Assembly: GCF_029167645.1 (NCBI RefSeq)
Contig: NZ_CP119147.1
Span: 2,480,001-2,544,000 of the forward strand
DNA length: 64,000 bases
Source of the DNA: Streptomyces sp. AM 2-1-1
Lineage (GTDB): Bacteria > Actinomycetota > Actinomycetes > Streptomycetales > Streptomycetaceae
Reading direction: 5' to 3'
Shown here piece by piece: positions 10,350-20,930 of this stretch; the stretch's first letter is position 1, and each line of letters opens with the position of its first letter. A model generated the notes under the pieces. It made no database searches, was not told where the DNA came from, and saw only the letters and a program-made list of their open reading frames with translations. The translations under genes were made by a program, and so were the position numbers.

Positions 10350-10372
10350 AGTTTAGTTGAAACTTAATATAT
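10350..10372. promoter_or_regulatory. AT-rich inverted repeat upstream of the nitroreductase gene
   Basis: AGTTT (10350-10354), AGTTG spacer and AAACT (10360-10364), followed by TTAATATAT to 10372. This is a marked AT-rich island in otherwise very GC-rich DNA, 60-80 bases before the gene. It looks like an operator and -10 region for a MarR-like or redox regulator; the regulator is unknown. Confidence 0.45.
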
Positions 10373-10431
10373 CTCTCGGTTACGGTGATCGCATCGCCCG
10401 ATCCCGTACGCCCCGAAGGTGGTCCGACCCC

Positions 10432-11022
10432 ATGTCCCTCGCCCTTGACCCCGCCGCCCAGGCCCTCCTCTTCACCGAGGCCCGCACCGCCAACACCTTC
10501 ACCGACGAGCCGGTGACGGAGGAGCAGGTCCAGGCGATCTACGACCTGGTCAAGTACGGCCCCACCGCCTTCAACCAGTCGCCGCTGCGTGTCGTCCTGG
10601 TCCGCTCGGAGGAGGGCCGCGCCCGCCTCGTCCCGCACATGGCCGAGGGCAACCGTCCGAAGACCTCCACCGCGCCGCTGGTCGCGCTGCTCGTCGCCGA
10701 CAACGAGTTCCACGAGGAGCTCCCGGCGCTCATGCCGCACTTCCCGCAGGCCAAGGACGCGCTCTTCTCCGAGCGCCCGGTCCGCGAGCGGTCCGCCGCG
10801 CTGAACGCCTCGCTCCAGGCCGCCTACTTCATCATCGGCGTCCGCGCCGCCGGCCTGGCCGCGGGCCCGATGACGGGTTACGACGCCGCCGGCATCGAGA
10901 AGGAGTTCCTGGACGGCGACCACAGCCTGCTCATGGTCGTCAACATCGGCAAGCCGGGCGAGGACGCCTGGTTCCCGCGCCTGCCGCGCCTGGCGTACGA
11001 CGAGGTCGTCACCACCGTCTGA
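10432..11022 (+). CDS. Nitroreductase-family oxidoreductase, RutE-like
   Basis: This flavoprotein of 196 residues starts at ATG 10432 (MSLALDPAAQALLFTEART). It resembles malonic semialdehyde reductase/NADH-flavin reductases of the RutE-HadB type: ARTANTFTDEPVTEEQ, KYGPTAFNQSPLRVV (FMN-binding Ser/Asn region), QAAYFIIGVRAAGLAAGPMTG and a final LPRLAYDEVV. It probably reduces an aldehyde or quinone-type substrate with NAD(P)H. No other rut genes are nearby, so a pyrimidine-degradation role is not supported. It is preceded by an AT-rich palindrome and converges on the DUF4245 gene. Confidence 0.85.
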   Translation: MSLALDPAAQALLFTEARTANTFTDEPVTEEQVQAIYDLVKYGPTAFNQSPLRVVLVRSEEGRARLVPHMAEGNRPKTSTAPLVALLVADNEFHEELPALMPHFPQAKDALFSERPVRERSAALNASLQAAYFIIGVRAAGLAAGPMTGYDAAGIEKEFLDGDHSLLMVVNIGKPGEDAWFPRLPRLAYDEVVTTV

Positions 11023-11055
11023 CCGGAACGGCCACGCGCCACCGGCAGGGGCACG

Positions 11056-11118
11056 CCCTCCGGACGTGGAGAAGCCCGGAACACCTGAGGTGTTCCGGGC
11101 TTCTCCACGTCCGGAGGG
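11056..11118. terminator. Very long bidirectional hairpin terminator
   Basis: Arms of 31 bases (11056-11086 and 11088-11118) are perfectly complementary around a single central G at 11087. It lies between the convergent nitroreductase and DUF4245 genes. Confidence 0.85.
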
Positions 11119-11139
11119 GATCGGCCGGAGCGGCTGCGC

Positions 11140-11658
11140 TCAGGACGTGGTCAGCGCGGCGGCCATCTCGGCCAGTCGCTTCGCGGGAGCGGAGCCGGTG
11201 ACCACGGTGGTGGAACCCTCGGCCCGCAGCACCAGAGCGCCGTACTTGCCGCCCTTCCAGTACTGCCACTCCCGGCCGGCGACGGTCTCGGTGCGGCCGG
11301 TGTCCTCGGCGCTCTGGCTCACCTCGGGCACGTAGCTCTTGGCGGGTGCGGTGGACTGCTCCACCGCGACGTAATGGCCGTCCGGGTCGAGGAAGCCCAG
11401 GTGCCAACTGCTGCCTTCGGCGCCGTCGTACGAGACGGAGGTCGGCTTCCAGCCCGCCGGGAGGCCGGCCGGGGCCGCCACCGGGTAGGGGGCCGCGCGG
11501 CGCGCGGTCGCGAGTTCGACGCGGTAGTCGACGGTCTGGACCGGGTCGGCCTTGTCGTCGTGCGGGATGAAGAGGTAGATGACGCCGGCCGCGGCGACGA
11601 TCAACACCATCGACAGGAACATGTCCCGGATTGTCTGCTTGCCTCGTTCGCTTGCCAC
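11140..11658 (-). CDS. DUF4245 membrane-anchored protein
   Basis: The protein has 172 residues with GTG 11658 as the likely start (VASERGKQTIRDMFLSM). An N-terminal membrane anchor, FLSMVLIVAAAGVIYLFIP, leads into an extracytoplasmic domain with LPAGWKPTSVSYD, SWHLGFLDPDGHYVAVEQS and REWQYWKGGKYGALVLR. These match the DUF4245 family common in actinobacteria. Function is unknown; location on the outer face of the membrane is inferred. In many Streptomyces genomes this gene sits divergently beside glpX, as it does here. Confidence 0.8.
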   Translation of the reverse strand: MASERGKQTIRDMFLSMVLIVAAAGVIYLFIPHDDKADPVQTVDYRVELATARRAAPYPVAAPAGLPAGWKPTSVSYDGAEGSSWHLGFLDPDGHYVAVEQSTAPAKSYVPEVSQSAEDTGRTETVAGREWQYWKGGKYGALVLRAEGSTTVVTGSAPAKRLAEMAAALTTS

Positions 11659-11833
11659 GGATACATGGTGGCATGCGCTCCCCCGGCACCCGCCCGGGAC
11701 CCCGGCGTCCACCGCGCGGATCACCGCCGCCTCCCGCCGGACCCCCGGGCCGGCCGCCCGCGCCCGCGAAGTCGCCCGCCCCCGGCATCCCGGTCCGGCG
11801 GGCGCGCTCATCCGTGGGGCGCCCTGCTCATTT

Positions 11834-11849
11834 TATCGGCCTACCGATA
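11834..11849. promoter_or_regulatory. Inverted repeat upstream of glpX
   Basis: TATCGG (11834-11839), four-base spacer CCTA, CCGATA (11844-11849). It sits in the intergenic region 53 bases before glpX. It could be an operator or part of the promoter. Confidence 0.4.
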
Positions 11850-11901
11850 GAGTCGAACCACGCTCATTTCCGGTCGTCGCCGTACAGAAAGGTGTGCTCC
11901 G

Positions 11902-12933
11902 ATGCCCGAGCACCATCTGCCGTCCCAGCTGGAAGTCTCTCCGGAGGCCCCCGACCGCAACCTCGCCCTCGAACTGGTCCGGGTGACCGAGGCCGCCGCC
12001 ATGGCCGCCGGCCGGTGGGTGGGGCGCGGAGACAAGATCGGCGCCGACGGGGCCGCGGTGAAGGCCATGCGCACCCTCGTCTCCACCGTCTCCATGAACG
12101 GCGTGGTCGTCATCGGCGAGGGGGAGAAGGACGAAGCCCCCATGCTCTTCAACGGCGAACGGGTCGGCGACGGCACCGGTGCCGAGGTCGACATCGCCGT
12201 CGACCCGATCGACGGCACCACACTCAACGCCAAGGGCATGCCGAACGCCATCGCGGTGCTGGCCGCCGCCGACCGGGGCACGATGTTCGACCCGTCGGCC
12301 GTCTTCTACATGGACAAGCTGGTGACCGGCCCCGAGGCCGCCGACTTCGTCGACATCAACGCGCCCGTCGCCGTCAACATCCGGCGCGTCGCCAAGGCGA
12401 AGCACTCCTCGCCCGAGGACGTCACCGTCGTCGTGCTCGACCGCCCGCGCCACGAGGGCATCGTGAAGGAGATCCGGGACACCGGGGCCCGGATCAAGTT
12501 CATCTCGGACGGCGACGTGGCCGGCTCGATCATGGCGGCCCGCGAGGGCACCGGCATCGACCTGCTCATGGGCATCGGCGGCACGCCCGAGGGCATCATC
12601 ACGGCCTGCGCCATAAAGTGCCTGGGCGGGGTCATCCAGGGCAAGCTCTGGCCCAAGGACGAGGCCGAACGGCAGAAGGCCCTGGACGCCGGGCACGACC
12701 TGGACCGGGTCCTCTCCACCGACGACCTGGTCAGCGGCGACAACGTCTTCTTCGTCGCGACCGGGATCACCGACGGCGAGCTGATGCGCGGGGTGCGCTA
12801 CCGCGGGGAGACCGCCACCACCGAGTCGATCGTGATGCGGTCCAAGTCGGGCACCATCCGCACGATCTCCTCCACGCACCGGCTGTCGAAGCTGCGCGCC
12901 TACAGCGCGATCGACTTCGACCGGGCGCAGTAG
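11902..12933 (+). CDS. glpX: Class II fructose-1,6-bisphosphatase
   Basis: 343-residue gluconeogenic enzyme that converts fructose-1,6-bisphosphate to fructose-6-phosphate. ATG 11902 is preceded by AAAGGTG. Family motifs seen are [25 protein letters not shown] (metal binding), the VDPIDGTT signature, GDVAGSIMA and [12 protein letters not shown]. The length is normal for the family. A strong hairpin follows, separating it from the convergent wbl gene. Confidence 0.97.
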   Translation: MPEHHLPSQLEVSPEAPDRNLALELVRVTEAAAMAAGRWVGRGDKIGADGAAVKAMRTLVSTVSMNGVVVIGEGEKDEAPMLFNGERVGDGTGAEVDIAVDPIDGTTLNAKGMPNAIAVLAAADRGTMFDPSAVFYMDKLVTGPEAADFVDINAPVAVNIRRVAKAKHSSPEDVTVVVLDRPRHEGIVKEIRDTGARIKFISDGDVAGSIMAAREGTGIDLLMGIGGTPEGIITACAIKCLGGVIQGKLWPKDEAERQKALDAGHDLDRVLSTDDLVSGDNVFFVATGITDGELMRGVRYRGETATTESIVMRSKSGTIRTISSTHRLSKLRAYSAIDFDRAQ

Positions 12934-12980
12934 GAGTCGTCGGCAGCAGGAGACGTCCCGGTCGCACCGGAGGTGCGCGA

Positions 12981-13008
12981 AGGGGGCCACCCGACCGGGT
13001 GGCCCCCT
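12981..13008. terminator. Bidirectional terminator between glpX and the wbl gene
   Basis: Perfect 12-bp stem AGGGGGCCACCC/GGGTGGCCCCCT with loop GACC. Confidence 0.85.
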
Positions 13009-13020
13009 CGTGCGCGTGGG

Positions 13021-13395
13021 TCAGCCGGCTGCGGCGATCGGGCCCTGGGCGGCCGCGGCCGCCTTGAGCTCGACGTCGCGCCGACGGCGGCGGGCGAGCA
13101 CCACGCGCCGCTCGGCGGCGGTGAGGCCGCCCCAGACCCCGTACGGCTCCGGCTGCTTCAGGGCATGCTCCTGACATTCCACCATGACGGGGCAGCGGGC
13201 GCAGACCCGCTTCGCGGCATCCTCACGGGACAGCCGGGCGGCTGTCGGCTCCTTCGACGGTGCGAAGAAGAGGCCGGCTTCGTCCCGGCGACACACCGCC
13301 TCCGAATGCCAGGGGCCCGCCTGGTCTTCCCGAGCGGGAGTGCGCTGAGAGGGCACAGCGGCGACCTGCAGGGGCTGATGAGGCAGTTGCAGCAC
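13021..13395 (-). CDS. wblI: WhiB-like iron-sulfur transcription factor
   Basis: 124-residue protein with GTG start at 13395, preceded by AGGAG. Four cluster cysteines are present: one in AVCRRDEAGLFF, two in KRVCARCPVMVEC (C-x2-C) and the last in VECQEH (x5 further). The turn motif GVWGG and basic tail ERRVVLARRRRRDVEL complete a standard Wbl protein, which binds a [4Fe-4S] cluster and usually sigma factor region 4. The symbol wblI is given because the neighbours glpX, a DUF1707 gene and fumB are those of S. coelicolor wblI; the sequence itself resembles WblE closely, so the paralogue name is less certain than the family. Confidence 0.85.
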   Translation of the reverse strand: MLQLPHQPLQVAAVPSQRTPAREDQAGPWHSEAVCRRDEAGLFFAPSKEPTAARLSREDAAKRVCARCPVMVECQEHALKQPEPYGVWGGLTAAERRVVLARRRRRDVELKAAAAAQGPIAAAG

Positions 13396-13640
13396 GGTCT
13401 ACTCCTGACGACGGCTTCGGGAGCGAGAGACGACGCAGGTTTCTTTACCCGCTGTACGCACGGCTATGCGCTGAGTGGCACCGCCGAACGGGGCGTGCAA
13501 GAGGGCTCGACCCCGGCCGTGGCCGAACAACGCCCCTTGCGAGGGTGGCGCGTTGCCCGTTCGGCTCCCCCGCGAGCCGCCCGCGTACGGCGACGGCCCG
13601 GCCGCCGGACGCGCGCCGGCGCACGCGCGGCGCGGAAGGG

Positions 13641-14336
13641 TCAGTGGCCGAGGTGCTTGCGCAACCGGCGCTGGAGGTTCTCGATCAGCTTGCCCCTCTT
13701 GGGCTTGGCCTCGACGTTCCCGAAGACGGAGTAGCCGTTGACGACGACGACCGGCGCCTCCGGATCGGCCGACTCGGTGTTCACCACCTCGAAGTTGGCG
13801 AAGATCCCGGTGCCGCTGCCGCGCAGGGTGACGTTCTCCGGGACCTTGACCTCAACATTGCCGAAAATCGACGTCGCGTCGATGACGGTGAGCCGCTGGG
13901 CGAAGAGGGCCTCGGTCAGGTCGATCTCCACCGAGCCGAAGAGCGCGAAGGCGTGGGTACGCCCGCCGACGCGCCAACGGCCCTTGCGGGTCGCGCTGCT
14001 GAACACCGCGACGAGCTTCTCGGCGTCGCCGTCCGCCGCGCCCGCGTCGTAGGCGTAGGAGCTCGTCGCCGCCCCGCCCGGAGCGGGCCGCCCGGTCGAG
14101 GGCAGGTCGTCCACCAAGGGCTCCAGCTCGCCGACGGTCTTGGCGCGGTAGACGAGCTCGACCCGCTCGGCGTGCTCCTCGGCGGTCAGCCGGCCTTCGG
14201 CCACGGCCTCCCGCAGGATGTCCGCGATCCGGTCGCGGTCGGCGTCGGACGCGCGGAAGCCGGAGGGCCCGGGAGACGGGGCGGCGGCCGTGGCCGTCGG
14301 CCGGGGGGACTGCTGAGGCTGCTTTTCGAGGTCCAC
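13641..14336 (-). CDS. DUF1707 / LiaF-like domain protein
   Basis: 231 residues from GTG 14336. An N-terminal DUF1707 helix bundle reads FRASDADRDRIADILREA, then GRLTAEEHAERVE and AKTVGELEPLVDDLP. It is followed by a C-terminal beta-helix-like part with repeated G-x-V-E patterns (FGSVEIDL, FGNVEVKVPENV, IFANFEVV, FGNVEAK). This resembles the cell-wall-active antibiotic response (LiaF C-terminal) domain. No membrane segment is evident. A role in envelope stress sensing is plausible but only inferred from the fold. It is divergent from fumB. Confidence 0.8.
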   Translation of the reverse strand: MDLEKQPQQSPRPTATAAAPSPGPSGFRASDADRDRIADILREAVAEGRLTAEEHAERVELVYRAKTVGELEPLVDDLPSTGRPAPGGAATSSYAYDAGAADGDAEKLVAVFSSATRKGRWRVGGRTHAFALFGSVEIDLTEALFAQRLTVIDATSIFGNVEVKVPENVTLRGSGTGIFANFEVVNTESADPEAPVVVVNGYSVFGNVEAKPKRGKLIENLQRRLRKHLGH

Positions 14337-14573
14337 CGGCCCAGCGTACCCAAACGCGATAGATCGCGACTAGGCCGTGTCCGGCAATTCCCGCCGACCG
14401 GGGGTGGCCCCGCCGGTCACCCCTCGCCCGGGCAGTCCTCCCGCCGCGGCCCCCTCCCGGCCCGGGAACGGTGAGCCCTACCTCACAGGTCCGGCCGCTG
14501 CGGCGAGCCCTACCCTGGTGGGTGCGCTGTCCAAGGGAGGCCAGCCGCCGTCACCGAGTGAGGAATGGCCGAA

Positions 14574-16250
<1,677 letters not shown>

Positions 16251-16872
16251 CCGGTCCTCAGGACCCCGCCCGACGCCGACCCGGCATCCCGCCCGTCCGC
16301 GACCGAGGGTTCACACCGTCCGGCCGGTCCGTGGAGTCCGGTCCGCGGGCCCGCCCGGGGGCGCCCCCAGCCGGATGGCTCCGGCCGGGGGCGCCCCCGT
16401 CCGCGCCCCCGGAGCCCTTCGGGAGCCACCGGCGAATTCAAGCCAATCTCCTGTCGTGACGACGGGCGACGGCCGCTCTCCCGGGCCGCCGGAGGGGCGG
16501 CGCGGGGCGGATCCACGGGCCCGGCGGCGTGCGCCCCACGTCGGCGCGTCCGGCGCGCGCGGACAGCGATTTCAGCCCGGTGACGAGGGCGGGCGGCCCT
16601 GGCGCCCCGCCGCCCCGCGGGACCGCGTGGCCCCGGGGAGGGGTCCGGCCCGGCGGCCGTACCACCGCCCCTTTCCCGCAGGGGGACCCCCACCGGGCTT
16701 GCGCGGCGCCCGCGGTCTGGGATGGGTTGGGCCCGTCCGGCCCCGGCCCGCCGGGCGCCCCACCGCTCGTCCGGTCCGTGCACGCCGGAGGTACCCGGGA
16801 GCGGCGGGGGAATCGCCGACATCCCCGTGCCCCACCCTCGCGGTCGCACTCCACCGGAAAGGCGGACGACGC
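16251..16872. other. Intergenic stretch after fumB, no gene seen
   Basis: 622 bases of extremely GC-rich DNA. It begins with the fumB terminator. Several open frames exist but all have a low-complexity Pro/Arg/Gly composition with no start signal, so none is called. Confidence 0.6.
16357..16398 (+). terminator. fumB terminator
   Basis: 19-base arms 16357-16375 and 16380-16398 with one mismatch and loop TGGC; each arm itself contains the self-complementary GGGGGCGCCCCC. Confidence 0.75.
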
Positions 16873-18177
16873 ATGACGCCGGCCCCCCACCGAAGCCACT
16901 CCGACGACCTGCTGGCGTTCATCGCCGCCAGCCCTTCCCCCTACCACGCGGTGGCGAGCGCCGCCGCGCGCTTGGAGAAGGCGGGATTCCGTGAGCTGCG
17001 CGGCACCGACGACTGGAGCGGGACCACCGGCGGCTGCTACGTCGCCCGGGCCGGCGCGCTGATCGCCTGGTACGTCCCCGAGGACGCGCCCGCGCACACC
17101 CCCTTGCGGATCGTCGGCTGCCACACCGACTCGCCGAACCTGCGGGTGAAGCCCAACCCCGACACCGGGGCGGCGGGCTGGCGGCAGATCGGCGTGGAGA
17201 TCTACGGCGGAGTGCCGCTGAACACCTGGCTCGACCGCGACCTGGGCGTCAGCGGCCGCCTCACCCTGCGGGGCGGCACCCCCGCCGCCCCGCGCGATCT
17301 GCTGGTACGGATCGACGAACCGTTGCTGCGGGTGCCGCAGCTCGCCATCCACCTCGACCGCAGGGTCAACGAGGGCGCGCTGCTGGACCCGCAGCGCCAC
17401 CTCGCCCCGGTGTGGGCGCTCGGCACTCCCGAGGAGGGCGCGCTGCTGCGCCGGGTCGCGGCGGAGGCCGGCGCCGACCCGGCCGACGTGCTGGGGTGGG
17501 ACCTGATGCTGCACGACGTGCAGCCGCCCGGGTACCTGGGCGCCGACCGTGAGTTCGTGGTCGCTCCCCGCCTCGACAACCTGGTCTCCGTGCACGCGGG
17601 CGTCACCGCGCTGGCGGAGACCGCGGTGGCCGTCGAGCAGCCCCGGTACGTCCCCGTACTGGCCGCCTTCGACCACGAGGAGGTCGGCAGCGCCTCGCAG
17701 ACCGGGGCGCAGAGTCCGCTGCTGGAGCGGGTGCTCTCCCGTGCGGTGGCGGCGCGCGGCGGCGGTGCGGAGGACTGGGCGCGGACGCTGTCGGGCTCCT
17801 TCTGCGTCTCGGCGGACATGACGCACGCCGTGCACCCCAACTACCAGGAGCGGCACGACCCCGGTCACCTGCCGCTGCCGAACGGCGGCCCGACGGTGAA
17901 GGTCAACACCAACCAGCGGTACGCCTCCGACAGCACCGGGGTCGCCCTGTTCCGTGAGGCGTGCGAGCGGGCCGGGGTCCCGTGGCAGTCGTTCGCCGCC
18001 AACAACGCGATGCCCTGCGGCACGTCGATCGGCCCGCTCACCGCCGCCCGGCTCGGCGTGACGACGCTGGACGTGGGGGTGCCGGGGCTCTCGATGCACT
18101 CGGCGCGCGAGCTGTGCGGGGCGCGGGACCCGGCGTACCTGGCGGCGGCCCTGCGTGCCGTGGTGAGCGCCGCCTGA
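16873..18177 (+). CDS. M18-family aminopeptidase
   Basis: 434-residue cytoplasmic zinc aminopeptidase (aspartyl aminopeptidase/DNPEP type) starting at ATG 16873. Metal and catalytic motifs of family M18 are all visible: [15 protein letters not shown] (His), APRLDNLVS (bridging Asp), [10 protein letters not shown] (Glu-Glu), [12 protein letters not shown] (Asp and His) and the last His in [13 protein letters not shown]. The length agrees with the family. It trims N-terminal, preferentially acidic, residues from peptides, by family knowledge. fumC follows 115 bases later. Confidence 0.95.
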   Translation: MTPAPHRSHSDDLLAFIAASPSPYHAVASAAARLEKAGFRELRGTDDWSGTTGGCYVARAGALIAWYVPEDAPAHTPLRIVGCHTDSPNLRVKPNPDTGAAGWRQIGVEIYGGVPLNTWLDRDLGVSGRLTLRGGTPAAPRDLLVRIDEPLLRVPQLAIHLDRRVNEGALLDPQRHLAPVWALGTPEEGALLRRVAAEAGADPADVLGWDLMLHDVQPPGYLGADREFVVAPRLDNLVSVHAGVTALAETAVAVEQPRYVPVLAAFDHEEVGSASQTGAQSPLLERVLSRAVAARGGGAEDWARTLSGSFCVSADMTHAVHPNYQERHDPGHLPLPNGGPTVKVNTNQRYASDSTGVALFREACERAGVPWQSFAANNAMPCGTSIGPLTAARLGVTTLDVGVPGLSMHSARELCGARDPAYLAAALRAVVSAA

Positions 18178-18292
18178 GCCCCGCGCGGCGCGTGCGCGCG
18201 GGGCGGCGGCGCGGGAGAGGCTGGCTCCGGGGCAGGTGAGGGGAATAGGCCCACGGCGGCGCGCGCTCCACGGCACAGGAGGTTCGAAGAAC

Positions 18293-19696
18293 ATGACCGA
18301 TGCACAGGACCCGGCGGAATTCCGCGTCGAACACGACTCGATGGGTGAGGTGAGGGTCCCCGCGCACGCCAAGTGGCGCGCGCAGACCCAGCGGGCGGTG
18401 GAGAACTTCCCCGTCTCCGGCCAGCGCCTGGAGCGCGCCCACATCGAGGCGCTGGCCCGGATCAAGGCCGCGGCGGCCGAGGTCAACGCAGGTCTGGGGG
18501 TCCTCGATCCGGAGGTCGCCGAGGCGATCCGGGGGGCCGCCGCCGAGGTGGCGGAGGGCCGGTGGGACGAGCACTTCCCGGTCGACGTGTTCCAGACCGG
18601 CTCGGGTACCTCGTCGAACATGAACACCAACGAGGTGATCGCCACGCTCGCCTCCGAGCGGCTCGGCCGCGACGTGCACCCCAACGACCACGTCAACGCC
18701 TCGCAGTCCTCGAACGACGTCTTCCCGTCCTCGATCCACATCGCCGCCACCGCCGCCGTCACCGCCGACCTGATCCCGGCCCTGCAGCACCTGGCGACGT
18801 CCCTGGAGCGCAAGGCCCGGGAGTTCGCGCAGGTCGTGAAGGCGGGGCGCACCCACCTCATGGACGCGACCCCGGTCACCCTCGGGCAGGAGTTCGGCGG
18901 CTACGCGGCGCAGATCTCCTACGGGGTCGAGCGCCTGCGCGCCTCGCTCCCCCGCCTCGCCGAACTGCCCCTCGGCGGTACGGCGGTCGGCACCGGGATC
19001 AACACCCCGCCCGGCTTCTCCGCCGCGGTGATCGCCGAGGTCGCCCGTACGACGGGGCTGCCGCTGACGGAGGCCCGCAACCACTTCGAGGCGCAGGGGG
19101 CGCGGGACGGCCTCGTGGAGATGTCGGGCCAGCTGCGTACGGTCGCCGTCTCGCTGACCAAGATCTGCAACGACCTGCGGTGGATGGCCTCCGGACCGCG
19201 CACCGGGCTCGCCGAGATCGCGCTGCCCGACCTCCAGCCGGGGTCGTCGATCATGCCCGGCAAGGTGAACCCGGTGATCCCCGAGGCGGTGCTGATGGTC
19301 GCCGCGCAGGTCACGGGGAACGACGCCACGGTCGCGGCGGCGGGCGCGGCCGGTAACTTCGAGCTGAACGTCATGATGCCGGTCATCGCGAAGAACCTGC
19401 TGGAGTCCGTACGGCTGCTCGCCAACGCCTCCCGGCTGCTGGCCGACCGGACGGTGGACGGGATCACCGCCGACACCGCCCGCACCCGCGCCTACGCCGA
19501 GTCCTCCCCCTCGGTGGTGACCCCGCTGAACAAGTACCTCGGGTACGAGGAGGCGGCCAAGGTGGCGAAGAAGTCGCTGGCCGACGGCGCCACCGTCCGT
19601 GAGACCGTGCTGGCCGGCGGGTACGTCGAGCGGGGCGTCCTGACGGTGGAGCAGCTGGACGAGGCGCTGGACGTGCTGCGCATGACCAGGCCGTGA
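18293..19696 (+). CDS. fumC: Class II fumarate hydratase
   Basis: 467 residues starting at ATG 18293 with a clear AGGAGG upstream. It belongs to the fumarase/aspartase superfamily: [50 protein letters not shown] and the signature [11 protein letters not shown] with the catalytic Ser loop. It is stable to oxygen, so with the Fe-S fumarase FumB upstream the organism can run the fumarate-to-malate step under different iron and oxygen conditions. Aspartase is an alternative within the superfamily, but the N-terminal [15 protein letters not shown] fits fumarase. Confidence 0.95.
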   Translation: MTDAQDPAEFRVEHDSMGEVRVPAHAKWRAQTQRAVENFPVSGQRLERAHIEALARIKAAAAEVNAGLGVLDPEVAEAIRGAAAEVAEGRWDEHFPVDVFQTGSGTSSNMNTNEVIATLASERLGRDVHPNDHVNASQSSNDVFPSSIHIAATAAVTADLIPALQHLATSLERKAREFAQVVKAGRTHLMDATPVTLGQEFGGYAAQISYGVERLRASLPRLAELPLGGTAVGTGINTPPGFSAAVIAEVARTTGLPLTEARNHFEAQGARDGLVEMSGQLRTVAVSLTKICNDLRWMASGPRTGLAEIALPDLQPGSSIMPGKVNPVIPEAVLMVAAQVTGNDATVAAAGAAGNFELNVMMPVIAKNLLESVRLLANASRLLADRTVDGITADTARTRAYAESSPSVVTPLNKYLGYEEAAKVAKKSLADGATVRETVLAGGYVERGVLTVEQLDEALDVLRMTRP

Positions 19697-19705
19697 GCCC
19701 GCCCT

Positions 19706-19761
19706 CCCCTTTCGTGCGACGGCCCGGCGGCCCCTCCTGACGGTCCGTCGCACGAAAGGGG
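19706..19761 (+). terminator. fumC terminator
   Basis: 17-base perfectly complementary arms 19706-19722 (CCCCTTTCGTGCGACGG) and 19745-19761 with a 22-base loop. Confidence 0.75.
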
Positions 19762-19814
19762 GCGGGGTGATCCGTATCGCAGCGCCCGCGCGGCGTCGTC
19801 CGTAAGATCTCTTC

Positions 19815-20498
19815 ATGGCAGGTACGGGAGAGCACACACGCTGGGTGCCCGGGGACCAGATCCTCTGGCGCTACCGGGACCAGGGCAGCCGTCGCGGATC
19901 CGCCCCGCCGCCGCTGCGCATCTGCCGTCCGGTCACGGTCGTGCAGGACACCGAGGACCTCCTCGCCGTGTGGATGGCCCCGGGCACGGAGTGTGTGCGG
20001 CCGGTGCTGGAGAACGGCACGCAGGTGCACGCGGAGCCCCTCGCCACCCGCTACACGGTGCCGCGCACCACGGACCGGTACACCTGGTGGGGGATGGGTG
20101 TGCTGAAGCTGGCGCGGCCCGGGGAGCCCTGGTCGGTCTGGCTCTTCTGGGACCGCGGCTGGGTCTTCCGCAACTTCTACGTCAACTTCGAAGAGCCACT
20201 CACTCGTTGGAGTTCCGGCGTCGATTCGGAGGACCACTTCCTGGACATCTCGGTGAGCCCCGACCGGAGCTGGAAGTGGCTCGACGAGGACGAGTTCGCG
20301 CAGGCCCAGCGGGTCGGCCTGCTGGACCGCTCCACGGCCGCCCGGGTGCGCCGGGCCGGGCTGGCGGCGGTCTCGGTGATCGAGGCGTGGGGGGCGCCGT
20401 TCCGGGACGGCTGGGAGCACTGGCGGCCCGATCCGGCCTGGCCCGTACCGGCACTGCCGGATGACTGGGACCGCACCCCCGCGCGGATGCCGTCGTGA
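19815..20498 (+). CDS. DUF402-domain protein (FomD-like)
   Basis: Protein of 227 residues from ATG 19815. It carries the DUF402 core: RFWDRGW-like WLFWDRGWVFRNFYVNFEE, then DHFLDISVSPDRSWKWLDEDEFA and a C-terminal helix. Characterised relatives (FomD and a few others) are metal-dependent phosphohydrolases acting on nucleoside diphosphates or nucleotidyl compounds, with acidic residues such as those in LDISVSPD and LDEDEF as ligands. The physiological substrate here is unknown. The gene stands alone after fumC. Confidence 0.85.
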   Translation: MAGTGEHTRWVPGDQILWRYRDQGSRRGSAPPPLRICRPVTVVQDTEDLLAVWMAPGTECVRPVLENGTQVHAEPLATRYTVPRTTDRYTWWGMGVLKLARPGEPWSVWLFWDRGWVFRNFYVNFEEPLTRWSSGVDSEDHFLDISVSPDRSWKWLDEDEFAQAQRVGLLDRSTAARVRRAGLAAVSVIEAWGAPFRDGWEHWRPDPAWPVPALPDDWDRTPARMPS

Positions 20499-20926
20499 GA
20501 CCCTTGATGAACCCTTGGGGGGCGACCGTAGGATCAGCCTCCTGAGGGACCGTGCGCGACAACCCGCGTACCGGTCACCGGATCTGATCGCATGTCACAG
20601 GCGACTCCGCACACGCCGTCCCACCCGCCCGGGCCACCGCCCGGGCGGACCGCACGGTCGCGGAAGCCACGACGAGGGGGTGGAGGCGTGGTGCTCGCAC
20701 CAGCGGGTGGACGGACCGTCACGGCCCTCGCGGCCGGCATCCGCGTCGTCGGCGCACCCGACGTCGAAAACGTTGTCAGCACCCGGCCAGGCGTGCGCAC
20801 GGTTTCGGCCCCGCGCGCGACGGCCGCGGGTGAGCGCCGTTGTTCCCACCGCTCTCACCGGGGCAGAGTGTCGCCCCACGAGGTGACTGCCTCATACAAC
20901 CGGCCCGGACGGACGGAACCCCACGC
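20499..20926. other. Leader region upstream of the SpoIIE phosphatase gene
   Basis: 428 bases. A hairpin with 9-base arms lies at 20625-20648 (CCGCCCGGG/CCCGGGCGG). One open frame, 20592-20930, is listed separately at low confidence. No other gene is supported. Confidence 0.5.
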
Positions 20927-20930
20927 GTGA
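20592..20930 (+). CDS. Doubtful small ORF overlapping the phosphatase start
   Basis: 112-codon frame whose TGA (20928-20930) overlaps the GTG start of the phosphatase gene by four bases, a typical coupling arrangement. Only the middle part (VVLAPAGGRTVTALAAGIR) has the expected third-position GC bias; both ends are Arg/Pro/His-rich and look non-coding, and there is no clear ribosome site. I do not recognise it. It may be a leader or only chance. Confidence 0.2.
   Translation: MSQATPHTPSHPPGPPPGRTARSRKPRRGGGGVVLAPAGGRTVTALAAGIRVVGAPDVENVVSTRPGVRTVSAPRATAAGERRCSHRSHRGRVSPHEVTASYNRPGRTEPHA

Noticed and set aside
16529..16876. A 115-codon frame between fumB and the aminopeptidase gene
   Set aside because: It overlaps the aminopeptidase start, is Pro/Arg/Gly-rich and has no recognisable domain.
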